From Enoplolaimus lenunculus (taxonomy: Eukaryota; Nematoda; Enoplea; Enoplida; Thoracostomopsidae): a stretch of 64,000 bases of DNA. Both the position numbers and the translations under genes were made by a program. The notes under the pieces are model-generated. The model was given only the letters and a program-made list of their open reading frames with translations. It did not search any database and had not been told where the DNA came from. The stretch is taken from the NCBI GenBank assembly GCA_030248215.1, contig JASANG010001152.1:38495-102494 (forward strand). The letters run 5' to 3'. Shown one piece after another: positions 53,401 through 58,261 of this stretch (position 1 is the first letter of the stretch; every line of letters begins with the position of its first letter).

Positions 53401-56400
53401 TTCCTTAGAAATATGCTTATACCACTGTCATGGCCGTCAGCGATACAGAGGAAAATGACATGGCACAAGGCATGCACCACAGTCACTCGACTATGAGATC
53501 TTGATGCCATAGTTAGGTGAACGTATTCGAGGTCAACAAAGACAATTATTCTTTTAATTTGTATTATTTTTATTTTACTCTCGTTGAGCACATCGAACCG
53601 CATCGCAATCGTAGCAATATTTTCGTGAACAATATCTACGTACTGCAATTACTTAGTGTACTCTTGCCAACTGCGCTTTTGAAACATATTATAGTGCACT
53701 ATTTTCGCAGTGAAATTGCTTCTCAAGTTTTAAAAGTATCAAATTCGTCTGAATGACATTTGATATTAATTTTCTAGGGTCATCCATCTGGAGAAGCGTT
53801 CATTCAAATGAATACAGAATCGTCAGCACTCGGAGCGTCGACTGATCGGCATAATAAATACATGCAATTAGGCAAAAAGCAACGTTATATTGAAGTATGA
53901 ATAACCGTTTTCATTAAGAAGTTAATAACTAATGAAATGCACTATTACAATGGCGGATCCATGGGGGGCCCACCCCGGCCGTGGCCCCCCAACAGCATCT
54001 CGACAAAATTTATATACTTAGCAATTTTGTGACAATAGTTCGTGGTTTGTGTACGGGTCAAAAGTAAGTTTATTACCTGTGAAATTTTGCCCCCCCCCCC
54101 CATTTTGAGATCCTGGATCCGCCACTGGCACTATACTTTTTGGATGCTATCGATACTGTCGATAAGAGTAGCGTGGGATGACACGCAGCTGCAGTGCCAC
54201 AGCAGGCAAGGTCCCTAAACGCATTGGCCTGATCCAGAACTGTCTCGGTAGGGATCCAAGATTGGCCGGCCTGCCGTCCCGAGTTTATCTGAGACGAGCG
54301 TCGAGAAAATGTATAACAGCTCCAACAAAACTTGCAAAATGTTGCACCTAAGAAGTGAACTAAAGTTTAAAATTAATAAAAAAATTTTCCGTCAATATCT
54401 ATAAGTAAATTACACTTGAAGCAGGGAACTATTTTTGGCATTTTGTGTTAAAGTAGCTAAACGCATCACATTCAACAGGAGAAAAGCTGGTAAACTTCGC
54501 CAGTTCAGGCCTATCGGAAAGCTCGCAACATGTTGAAGTTTAGTCACCAGGGTAGCCCAGATTCATTTTAGCAGGGTATAAATTTAAACGTGAATGGGTT
54601 ATTCGTGACAAGACTGTATTATTAGCGTTTTCCAGTATTTCAAATTTTACTAATTGCTCATGTTAGGTTTTTCGGCCAATGTATAGAACGTGGACGGAAC
54701 AATAGTATAAGTATATTCTTAAGCCTAAAGTCTATGTCTAAGTCTAACCCTAAGAATGAGTTTATATCTAAGCCTAAGCCTAAACAAAAAAGTCTAAAGC
54801 TTAAGCTTACTCTGTTCCAGACCCACAGAAAAACGTTCCGCACATGATCTTAACATGGCCGATCTTCCAATGTTAACATTTTAGAAAAATTAAAAAAATT
54901 TTAATCGTTAAATGTTTTAGGTCTTTCAATGCTCAGCTGATGATATGAATTTGGTACTGACGGGACCAACAAACATTCCAGCAGCAGCGATGCTGCCAAC
55001 GTCGCCAATCTCAGCATTTCCAGCTGCGGCCGCCGCTGCTCAAACAAGACCATTTTTATCGCCTGGTATGTTATCGTTTGTGACCATTTCTGTATTAATT
55101 CGATAACCAATGTTTTGAACCGTAACGAAGTCTATTTTGGCATCAACATCGAAAAGGTCCGCGGCTGCAAGGCATGATTGGGTGGTAATGCTAATTCAAG
55201 ACTGAAAATTGGGATTATGTCGTTTGATTTTGTGTTTGCTTTTTATACAATTGTCACCAGCTAAACTATTTTATTTCTATGATTCAGCTAACAATATCCT
55301 AAAATTCAAATAACAACATTCTAAAATATAGATAACATATACTAAAATACAGCGAACAATATTGTAAAACTTCGACAACAATGATAAAACATTTTTCCAG
55401 GTGGTACTATACTGCCAGCTCAGCCGGCTCTCGGTTGCGTTACACCCGGTGGAACCATTGCGACATCCGGTTATTCAACAACAATATCACAGCAGCTATT
55501 AAACGCACAAGTGCAGCTCGTTAATGCAGCTTTGCAAAGTTCAGGTACCCACCAATTCTGTAACCAGAAAATACAATTAGGGGTGCTGGATCACACCTAC
55601 CGCCCCCTCCCTTGCGCCTCTTAGGGCTCCGGGCATCTGGCTGCCCTAGGAAAACTCCATCAGTCTTGTAATTTCAAAACAATTTTGTGGGAAATTAAGC
55701 ATTATGTATTATCCCTTTCTCTACTATATATTAGGCCGCTGGTACATACTCTACATGGGGGGCTCTATTTCATATACCGCGGGGCTCGGATAGCTAGCCG
55801 TTATAGAAAGGAAGATTGGTGTCCTCAAAATACTGATCTTTCCGGTGTTTCTGCTTATTTTTGAATTATGTGTGAAGCACAAAAAGACGTGTATTATTGA
55901 TATTAATTATCGTTAACAAAGTTCAATCGGATATTAAATTTTTTGCAGCCGAATGGTTCATTTTGTAACCAAAACCTATCACCAGTTTATGTCCGGCCAT
56001 CGGTACTGTTTTGTTTTTGTCTCAAACAAAACCCCAGGCTGTAGTCTGTCTACACCGGCATTTCTAAACTCGTCAAGCATAAGCCTATGCTTAAGCCTAT
56101 GCTTCAGACAAGGCCTGGTCTTAAGTTATTTCGAAATAAATAAATTTCAAAAACTGTGGCGAGAGTGGATAAGGGTCTGTACACAGAGTCTTCTGCTCTG
56201 GTATAATTATTGAGTCATGCCCGTAGACAGAGGAGGGTAGCAATTTTGGCATGCCATAGAAACGCTTTTAGTCCCACTTGTGAGCTTGGTATTTCAACTG
56301 ACGTCATTCGTAAAATTGTTTTGTCTGGCTCCTAGCAAGTTGAGCTGTCTACAGGCGTATATTGAGCGAACAGTTTCAAGTGCAATGAACTATCAACAAC

Positions 56401-57333
56401 TTAATTTTGTTTTCAGTCGGCGCAGGCGTACCAAACTACCAAAACGGATACGGAAATTTGCAGAATCTAAATTCGTACGCGGCCTTACAAGCATTCGCGC
56501 TCAACAGCGGAAGTCAACCTCGATTTCCGCTTGTCGCAGGTAAATTCACACCGATGCCGATGCAGTACAACAGAAAAGTTTCAAATTTTAAAAACAAGTG
56601 TCAATCCGAACATTGTTAAATTACTTTTGACTTAACAAAACTACTTCTATCGGTATTTCAATGTTTCACTGTTGTAAATATTTCTAATCTTAACTCTGTT
56701 TTTTCCTACTGAAGTATGGTAAACGCTTCCCAGCGAGAGACCAAAGTTCGAATCAGTAGCTTGAAAGTGTATCTCAGATGAAATAGAAAATGTTTATGTG
56801 ACAAATGATTAAAAAAATAATATTCATCTTCACTTTTAGGAACTGGTTCACCAGCGTGCACACTCGCATCAACCAATTTCACCGGGACTCCAACGCCGGC
56901 GGTCGGGACCGCGCCTGCCGGAGGGGTCCCTGGCAGTTTGCCGTTAACGTATTTTTGGCCGTATCCAAGTCCCCCAATTTCACCGTCAAGCTATTGTACC
57001 GCAGCAGCTGCTGCAGCGTTACAAGGGTTATCGAACTCTGCAGCAGTTGCCAACGGCTCCTCGGTTGGTGGTCAAACACCCGCAGGGGTAACCCCCGCTG
57101 GGCTTATGTTGCCCGGCCAACTGGGGGGAATGAGCTCGAGCGCTGCAAGTACGCCTGGGTTGACTGGGTTGGTCAACGGTGCCGTTCATCCGAGTTTAGG
57201 TGGAGACGGAACTAATGCCACAAACGGAGTTGTTCCGACCGCTCAAGCTACCGGACCTGGGGTTGTGCTTATGCGTGGCATTCCATCGACTGCTAGTGTC
57301 ACTGATATCACTGGTTATTTTAGCGGATTTGAT
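14214..57333 (+). CDS. ESRP: ESRP/fusilli-type epithelial splicing regulatory protein (18 exons, 3' end outside window)
   Basis: Nuclear RNA-binding protein of the ESRP1/ESRP2/fusilli family, which binds GU-rich motifs in pre-mRNA and controls alternative exons in epithelial cells (family knowledge). Eighteen exons join in frame through GT-AG introns to 2700 nt, 900 codons. Residues about 1-265 match the N-terminal ESRP domain, predicted RNase H-like in this family. RRM1 spans about 275-350 ([22 protein letters not shown]), RRM2 about 376-455 ([25 protein letters not shown]) and RRM3 about 517-600 ([25 protein letters not shown]). A long Ala/Pro/Gly/Ser-rich linker follows, then the start of a fourth RRM-like domain (VVLMRGIPS, ending SGFD). 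The visible part is already longer than human ESRP1 (about 680 residues), because of an N-terminal extension of about 50 residues and the long linker. Intron 8 is 25.3 kb; the other introns are about 0.2-2.3 kb. Family assignment is very sure; exon edges were set by eye. Confidence 0.95.
14976..15107 (+). CDS. ESRP: ESRP exon 2
   Basis: 44 codons between a TTTTAG acceptor and a GTAAGT donor, phase 0 to phase 0. It encodes the poorly conserved part of the N-terminal domain ([15 protein letters not shown] and [12 protein letters not shown]), aligning with the ESRP segment around RPDQLELTEDC. Position, frame and splice sites fit. Sequence conservation is weak, so this exon rests mainly on frame continuity. 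Confidence 0.75.
15684..15773 (+). CDS. ESRP: ESRP exon 3
   Basis: 30 codons, phase 0 at both ends, GTATGT donor. It contains [13 protein letters not shown], the counterpart of human CLCTDGQLHVRQ, preceded by LDAIART (human LDQALRQ). The acceptor at 15682-15683 (GTTTTTAG) was chosen because it alone keeps frame with exon 2; the nearer CAG at 15714 does not. Confidence 0.82.
15870..16038. mobile_element. family-D MITE in ESRP intron 3
   Basis: GACAACTCGTCGCTCGACAA at the left and CACAAGTTGTCGGGCGGG with AATTGTC at the right, inverse of each other. The core lacks the clear TTAGGC tract of other copies. A family-E MITE follows at about 16108-16265. Confidence 0.65.
16418..16559 (+). CDS. ESRP: ESRP exon 4
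   Basis: Begins after CTTTCAG and continues directly from exon 3 with [10 protein letters not shown] (human ILHPEASKKN). It then encodes [15 protein letters not shown], matching FYSFFDLRKEFKKC. Ends with one extra base (phase 1) before GTGAGA. A family-D MITE begins only 20 bp past the donor. Confidence 0.92.
16579..16755. mobile_element. family-D MITE directly after ESRP exon 4
   Basis: GACAATTCTGCAGGTCGACAA to AGCGACGAATTGTC, with core CCTAAGCCTTAGCCTAGGCC. It starts 20 bp past the exon 4 donor, so it sits in the 5' splice-site neighbourhood without destroying GTGAGA. Confidence 0.75.
17275..17367 (+). CDS. ESRP: ESRP exon 5
   Basis: 93 nt, phase 1 to phase 1, TTTTGTAG acceptor and GTATGT donor. 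It encodes [18 protein letters not shown] followed by [14 protein letters not shown]. Its place corresponds to the human segment TMTEYLNF through DMGNIILAMISEP. It closes the N-terminal domain. Confidence 0.85.
18979..19258. repeat. double palindrome of a family-K-related sequence in ESRP intron 5
   Basis: A 58-bp segment beginning TAACTGGTGATAGTTGTTAT occurs at 18979-19036, inverted at 19070-19127 and again direct at 19165-19222, with only one or two mismatches. The second inversion extends outward (TTTCAAATCAGCCAC at 19054 against GTGGCTGATTTGAAA at 19223), giving near-identical arms of about 90 bp. Near-identity implies recent origin. Confidence 0.85.
19416..19473 (+). CDS. ESRP: ESRP exon 6
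   Basis: 58-nt exon, phase 1 to phase 2, TTTTCTATAG acceptor and GTGAGT donor. It encodes [17 protein letters not shown], aligning with human HRFSDPERVNYKFESGT just before RRM1. Short, but frame, phase and alignment agree. Confidence 0.85.
19499..19685 (+). mobile_element. family-C MITE with TTAGGC core in ESRP intron 6
   Basis: GGCCCATGTTACTTTCAGGG to CAAAGTAAACATTGG; internal GCAGGACTACAATAGAGTAAG, CTTCTGCTTAGGCTTAGG and GAATATGCTTATGCTGCTG. Starts 25 bp past the exon 6 donor. Confidence 0.8.
20327..20728. mobile_element. family-H element carrying a GC-rich tandem array
   Basis: TAAGGGTTGCGCTATACTTG at the left and TGTATAGCACTACCCTTA at the right form inverse ends. The body is almost all a 21-bp tandem array. 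Upstream (19828-20165) is a piece of family G. Related ends occur at 37974 and 38918, and one end at 52571. Confidence 0.65.
20358..20655 (-). repeat. 21-bp GC-rich tandem array, about 14 copies
   Basis: Unit CCGTCACCCGTTCGGCGC(C/T)GT, varying at a few positions. Because 21 is a multiple of 3, the minus strand stays open for about 100 residues as a 7-residue repeat (RVTDSAE-like). This is a property of the array and not evidence for a gene. Confidence 0.85.
21046..21156 (+). CDS. ESRP: ESRP exon 7 (start of RRM1)
   Basis: 111 nt, phase 2 to phase 2, acceptor GCTTTCAG. It encodes [20 protein letters not shown] and GLNVAK, nearly identical to human ESRP RRM1 (VVRARGLPWQSSDQD, GLNIAK). The stretch just 5' of it (about 20830-21000) is a family-E hAT-like MITE; a family-D MITE starts 30 bp 3' of the donor. 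Confidence 0.97.
21187..21359. mobile_element. family-D MITE directly after ESRP exon 7
   Basis: GACAATAGTCGCCAGACAAC to GGGCGGCCGATTGTC, with core CCTAAACCTAAGCGTATGCC. Starts 30 bp past the exon 7 donor, as a sister copy does after exon 4. Confidence 0.75.
21715..21890 (+). CDS. ESRP: ESRP exon 8 (end of RRM1)
   Basis: 176 nt, phase 2 to phase 1, acceptor CATTTTAG, donor GTAAAT. It encodes [21 protein letters not shown] and [18 protein letters not shown], the conserved second half of RRM1 including the RNP1-like strand. The next exon is 25.3 kb away. Confidence 0.97.
23768..24133. mobile_element. family-I hAT-like element with exact 8-bp target duplication
   Basis: 366 bp from CAGGGTGGAACCGGAACTCC to AATTCCGGTTGCACCCTG, flanked on both sides by CTGTTTTT (23760-23767, 24134-24141). 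Non-autonomous; no transposase. Confidence 0.85.
24937..25950. mobile_element. Harbinger-like non-autonomous element (family L)
   Basis: 1014 bp with inverted ends of about 46 bp, TGGGTCATCCACGTTATACT at the left and its near-perfect inverse at the right, flanked by TAA (24934-24936, 25951-25953). A 3-bp TAA duplication is the mark of PIF/Harbinger (family knowledge). Internally it has AGAGTCTGTTT repeats (25150-25250) and a 51-bp direct duplication. No transposase frame. Confidence 0.8.
25612..25713 (+). repeat. 51-bp tandem duplication
   Basis: Two identical adjacent copies beginning AAAGCAAATTTTTTAGAACA and ending AGCCCTGGTTAC, at 25612-25662 and 25663-25713, inside family L. Identity points to a very recent event. 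Confidence 0.9.
28213..28352 (-). mobile_element. family-C MITE, partial
   Basis: AGGGCCGTAACAGTAGATTA, CATAAGCCTAAGGCTAAGGC and AAGCCTAAGCGTTG; the far end is not clear. Confidence 0.6.
29112..29293 (+). mobile_element. family-C MITE with strong terminal palindrome
   Basis: GTGTATAGAATAGGGCCGGG at the left and CCGGCCCTGTTCTATACAT at the right show that the ends are inverted repeats. The core has three TTAGGC units (29187-29206) and more variants after a spacer. Confidence 0.85.
29783..30208. mobile_element. family-G inverted-repeat element
   Basis: 426 bp. Left TACTTTAGAGATCCGAATAA, right TTATTCGGTTCACTACAGTA, inverse of each other. Body contains ACATTTATGGACTCTAATTA and GGGACTCAAAATGGGG, also found at 19828-20165 and inside the family-F copies at 40396 and 52070. 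Confidence 0.7.
31225..31312 (+). repeat. 27-bp tandem repeat, three copies
   Basis: CGAGCAAATTTGAGACGAGG plus GTGCGCT repeated three times without change, just upstream of the 22-bp array. Confidence 0.9.
31427..31803 (+). repeat. 22-bp minisatellite, 17 copies
   Basis: Consensus GGGGTATCCAAATCGCCTTT plus GG, 17 head-to-tail copies with few substitutions. Three units make 66 nt, so frames repeat every 22 codons; none of the frames used contains a stop, which leaves long open frames on both strands. I regard these as a by-product of the array. Confidence 0.9.
33582..33751 (+). mobile_element. family-C MITE
   Basis: GGCCCAAGATCAGTAGTGCA to GGCCCTGTTCTATACATCG, with CTGCGGACTGCAATAGAGCA and GTACGCTTAGGCTTAGG in the core. 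Confidence 0.8.
34544..34694. mobile_element. family-D MITE
   Basis: GACAATTCGGCGTCTGGCAA to GTCGGGCGACGAATTGTC, core CCTAAACGTAAATCCTAATCC. Confidence 0.75.
35288..35637. mobile_element. family-D MITE interrupted by a family-I-like insert
   Basis: CTACAATTCGTCGCCCCACA and GACTTAGGCTTAGG at the left, GACAAGTTGTCGGGCGACGA at the right. About 35418-35568 is an insert of GCCGGAGCCGGA-type repeats (CTACCGGAGCCGGATGTCAA, TCTGCCGGAGACGGAGG). Confidence 0.65.
37764..37954 (+). mobile_element. family-C MITE with the longest perfect TTAGGC run
   Basis: GGCCCATGTTACTTTTTAAG to CCCTAAAAGTAACATTGGCC, clear inverted ends of about 20 bp. The core has about four unbroken TTAGGC units at 37852-37875. Confidence 0.85.
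37974..38918. mobile_element. family-H element
   Basis: 945 bp with ends GGGTTGCGCTATACTTTACG and GAAAGTATAGCGCAACCC, an inverse pair. No transposase recognised. A short CGGCCTAAGCCTAAGCCTAA stretch lies at 38672-38695. Confidence 0.6.
39150..39560. mobile_element. inverted-repeat element with GGAACAGGAATTCC arms
   Basis: Left AGGGTTCCAACAGGAACTAA and ACCGGAACACGAACAGGAAT; right GGAACGGGAACAGAATATTT, CCGGAACAGGAATTCCGG and TGGAAACATGG. Similar in style to family I but not clearly the same; exact ends unsure. Confidence 0.45.
40396..40648 (+). mobile_element. family-F hAT-like MITE with exact 8-bp target duplication
   Basis: CAATGGCGGATCCATGGGGG to GAGATCCTGGATCCGCCACTG, flanked by GGTACGTA at 40388-40395 and 40649-40656. 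The inner part near 40540-40590 carries the right end of family G (TTGGGACACTACAGTATGGG). Confidence 0.9.
42727..42856 (-). mobile_element. family-E MITE, truncated by a second family-E insertion
   Basis: ATAGCCAGCTCACCTTGCTA through ACTTACAAGCAAACATGAAA to GGGAGGCTGAGCC, reverse orientation. Its end coincides with the 8-bp duplication of the nested copy. Confidence 0.75.
42857..43028 (+). mobile_element. family-E hAT-like MITE with exact 8-bp target duplication
   Basis: 172 bp, GGGCCCGTAGCCAAGG to GAGCTGGCTACGGACCTGG, flanked by GCTGAGCC at 42849-42856 and 43029-43036. This exact duplication assigns family E to the hAT superfamily. Confidence 0.85.
43644..43813. mobile_element. family-D MITE
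   Basis: GACAATTCGTCACCCGACAA to GTCCGGCGACGAATTATCGTC, with ATTATGCTTAGGCTTAGGCG in the core. A further degraded copy lies at about 44428-44543. Confidence 0.8.
45900..46101. mobile_element. family-K inverted-repeat MITE
   Basis: GCTCGTATTCTCAAATGCGA with TAGCATCTATCAATAGTTAG at the left, ACCAACTGGTGCC and CTACACACATTTGAGAATAC at the right. A sister copy lies at 46370-46599. Confidence 0.75.
47183..47277 (+). CDS. ESRP: ESRP exon 9 (start of RRM2)
   Basis: 95 nt after a TTTATAG acceptor, phase 1 to phase 0, donor GTAAGC. It encodes [12 protein letters not shown] followed by [17 protein letters not shown], matching human [23 protein letters not shown]. Joins exon 8 in frame across the 25.3-kb intron. 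Confidence 0.96.
47505..47700 (+). repeat. degenerate TTAGGC-like tract in ESRP intron 9
   Basis: AGGATTAGGCTCAGGGTTAG, TAGACTTAGCTTTAGGCTTA and similar words over about 200 bp, without clear MITE ends. It starts about 230 bp after exon 9. Confidence 0.5.
47759..48116. mobile_element. family-J hAT-like element
   Basis: CAGGGATGGAAATCTCGGCT to AACCGAGACCGCCCATACCTG, inverse ends. Flanks CCGGTTAG and CCTGTTAG match at 7 of 8 positions. A relative lies around 7650-8280, hosting the family-B MITE. Confidence 0.7.
49244..49413 (-). mobile_element. family-E hAT-like MITE
   Basis: GCAGGCCCGTAGCCGCAGGG to CAGCTAACTACGGGCTT, located about 150 bp before ESRP exon 10. Confidence 0.75.
49565..49658 (+). 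CDS. ESRP: ESRP exon 10 (middle of RRM2)
   Basis: 94 nt, phase 0 to phase 1, acceptor AATTATAG, donor GTAAAG. It encodes IAFFREGND and [18 protein letters not shown], aligning with human [29 protein letters not shown]. A 334-bp inverted-repeat element begins 60 bp past the donor. Confidence 0.95.
49719..50052. mobile_element. family-M long inverted-repeat element
   Basis: 334 bp, CAAGAGTGGATGATTACTCT to AGTGATCATCCACTCTTG, arms of about 85 bp with GGGTACATTCT, GTGTATTAAAGAATGTAC and GGCACGCGTTGC. Flanked by GTAATAG on both sides (49712-49718, 50053-50059). The centre has CCCTCCCTTG-type motifs in both orientations (about 49815-49955). Confidence 0.8.
50081..50306. mobile_element. family-K inverted-repeat MITE
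   Basis: AGCCTGTATTCTCAAATGGC with TGTAGCATCTATTACCAGTT at the left, AACTGGCAATAGCTGCTACG and TGCGAATACGGCTC at the right. Lies only 28 bp after family M. Confidence 0.75.
51047..51168 (+). CDS. ESRP: ESRP exon 11 (end of RRM2)
   Basis: 122 nt, phase 1 to phase 0, acceptor GTTTTTAG, donor GTAGGT. It encodes [20 protein letters not shown] and [15 protein letters not shown], the well-conserved end of RRM2. Confidence 0.97.
51774..51957 (+). CDS. ESRP: ESRP exon 12 (inter-RRM linker, start of RRM3)
   Basis: 184 nt, phase 0 to phase 1, acceptor CATTTTAG, donor GTACAT. It opens with [12 protein letters not shown] (human VLNRFSSAP), runs through a Pro/Thr/Ser-rich linker ending IIPQQM, and enters RRM3 with KDCIRLRG, matching human RDCIRLRG. 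Confidence 0.94.
52070..52453 (+). mobile_element. family-F hAT-like element with exact 8-bp target duplication
   Basis: 384 bp, CATTGGCGGATCCATGGGGG to GATCCTGGATCCGCCACTG, flanked by CCTACACC (52062-52069, 52454-52461). Longest of the three family-F copies; its interior 52200-52400 is family-G sequence (ACATTTATGGACTCTAAC, GGGACTCAAAATGGGG). A family-H right end follows at about 52550-52571. Confidence 0.9.
52778..52878 (+). CDS. ESRP: ESRP exon 13 (RRM3)
   Basis: 101 nt, phase 1 to phase 0, acceptor TGTTATAG, donor GTAAAA. It encodes [19 protein letters not shown] and GVHMVYNAQ, aligning with human GLPYAATIEDILDFLGEFA and GVHMVLNHQ. Confidence 0.96.
53778..53894 (+). CDS. ESRP: ESRP exon 14 (RRM3)
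   Basis: 117 nt, phase 0 to phase 0, acceptor TTTTCTAG, donor GTATGA. It encodes [18 protein letters not shown] and QRYIE, aligning with human GRPSGDAFIQM and DRYVE. The donor is weak (GTATGA) but the protein join is exact. A family-F hAT MITE starts 53 bp past the donor. Confidence 0.94.
53948..54127 (+). mobile_element. family-F hAT-like MITE, short form
   Basis: 180 bp, CAATGGCGGATCCATGGGGG to GATCCTGGATCCGCCACTG, flanks GCACTATTA and GCACTATA. Internally deleted compared with the copies at 40396 and 52070; starts 53 bp past the exon 14 donor. Confidence 0.85.
54674..54860 (-). mobile_element. family-C MITE in ESRP intron 14
   Basis: GGCCAATGTATAGAACGTGG to ATGATCTTAACATGGCC; internal CTAAGCCTAAGCCTAAAC, GTCTAAAGCTTAAGCTTACT and AGAAAAACGTTCCGC. 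Ends 60 bp before exon 15. Confidence 0.8.
54921..55065 (+). CDS. ESRP: ESRP exon 15 (end of RRM3, linker)
   Basis: 145 nt, phase 0 to phase 1, acceptor GTTTTAG, donor GTATGT. It begins [15 protein letters not shown] (human VFQCSAEEMNFVLMGG) and then becomes alanine/proline-rich with a run of six alanines. Confidence 0.95.
55401..55544 (+). CDS. ESRP: ESRP exon 16 (linker)
   Basis: 144 nt, phase 1 to phase 1, acceptor TTTTTCCAG, donor GTACCC. Low-complexity linker with [12 protein letters not shown] and [16 protein letters not shown]. No direct human match is expected here; support comes from phase, splice sites and an open frame continuous with exons 15 and 17. Confidence 0.82.
56417..56539 (+). 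CDS. ESRP: ESRP exon 17 (linker)
   Basis: 123 nt, phase 1 to phase 1, acceptor TTTTCAG, donor GTAAAT. It encodes [20 protein letters not shown] and a Ser/Gln-rich tail. A linker exon supported by phase and splice sites rather than homology. Confidence 0.82.
56715..56815 (+). repeat. tRNA-like repeat, second copy, in ESRP intron 17
   Basis: GTATGGTAAACGCTTCCCAG, AAGTTCGAATC, GTGTATCTCAGATGAAATAG and GTTTATGTGACAAATGATTAA align with 6320-6405, so the tRNA-like sequence belongs to a repeat family. Ends 25 bp before exon 18. Confidence 0.55.
56840..57333 (+). CDS. ESRP: ESRP exon 18 (linker, start of RRM4)
   Basis: Largest exon, 494 nt, acceptor CTTTTAG, donor GTAAGT, ending in phase 0. It holds [16 protein letters not shown] (human YTAYYPSPPGSPNS), a polyalanine tract, a Gly/Ala/Thr-rich stretch, and then [17 protein letters not shown] with YFSGFD, the first half of the last RRM-like domain (human TVVRMQGLAYNTGVKEI, FFQGY). 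If the donor is not used, the frame stays open to a stop at 57475-57477, adding 47 residues partly encoded by a family-K repeat. The normal last exon is not visible before 58880. Confidence 0.92.
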
Positions 57334-57346
57334 GTAAGTGTCGTTG

Positions 57347-57478
57347 GGCCCGTATTCTCAAATGGCTGTAGCAGCTATGACCAGTTAACTGCAGACTTCC
57401 GAAAAGACTACGATATGTACGCTATTGACAATTTACGAAGTGTGGATAGCGGCAAAAACATTCGTCATATGAAATAAG
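57347..57478 (+). repeat. family-K fragment just after ESRP exon 18
   Basis: GGCCCGTATTCTCAAATGGC then TGTAGCAGCTATGACCAGTT, nearly identical to 50085-50125. Starts about 13 bp past the exon 18 donor and supplies the codons of the read-through tail. Confidence 0.7.
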
Positions 57479-57610
57479 CTAAATTTTGCAAAGTATGATT
57501 GAATGGCTCAAAAGTTACAGAACCCTGTAATTTGTGCATAAATTCGTTTCCTGTGTATATTTCAGAAACACTTAGTTTCTATTTGAACCCAGGTACTCAT
57601 TTCTCGATCA

Positions 57611-58045
57611 CACTGAAAAATCTAATCACTTTATTAATCAACTGAGATAGCGAATTAATTATTTCTGAGTTAATAGCGATCAACATTAACCCATTCTAAG
57701 TTCATTTGATTTCTGGTGCGTTGATTCACTGCAAAAAATGGTGAGTCGAATTGACTCTCTCCGAAATAGGCTCTACGGGACTACACAAACTGAGTCAAAT
57801 TCGACTCCGCCAGAGTCAAATTCTAACTTATGAGTCGCACTTTTGACTCCGTAGGAGTCGAATTTGACTCAGTTTGTGTAGTCCCGTAGAGCCTATTTCG
57901 GAGAGAGTCAGTTTGAATCACAATTTTTTACAGTGTTAATTAACTGAGAATAAGTTAAATCGATTTAGGATCTCTGAGTTCTGATAATCCTAACTCGGAT
58001 TGAGTTGTTCCAGCTCATTTGGAGTTGAAACAGCGCCGTAAAAAC
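57611..58045 (-). mobile_element. family-B foldback MITE, split by family A
   Basis: Reverse-orientation copy of the element at 7767-8018: CACTGAAAAATCTAATCACT with TTAATTATTTCTGAGTTAAT at the left; ATAATCCTAACTCGGATTGA and a worn end GCGCCGTAAAAAC at the right. Confidence 0.7.
57727..57935. mobile_element. family-A foldback MITE nested in family B
   Basis: 209 bp, CACTGCAAAAAATGGTGAGT to TGAATCACAATTTTTTACAGTG, arms with ACGGGACTACACAAACTGAG and its inverse. Third complete copy of the family in the window. Confidence 0.85.
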
Positions 58046-58261
58046 GCTCTACTTAAAATACTTACTTATATTTCACTAGCTTTTTTAAGTATAAGTGTGG
58101 GTAAATATTGAGCAAATATTTGCTGAAATAGTGTAAATAAGTAAAACTACTGCTGTCATTTGCTGATTAATAAAGTAAACGTAAAACGTAGAATTTTGTG
58201 TTTGCTTAAAATTAAGTAAACCTTTGCCAAGTACTATAGTAAATCAAACCGACACTTAATT

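Noticed and set aside
2640-54800. TTAGGC tracts as a real telomere or as proof of a nematode
   Set aside because: The tracts are short, internal, in both orientations and enclosed in transposon ends; they do not mark a chromosome end or a phylum.
57541-57620. Candidate last ESRP exon after the TTTCAG at 57561-57566
   Set aside because: The reading frame closes at once and nothing resembles the end of the RRM4-like domain.
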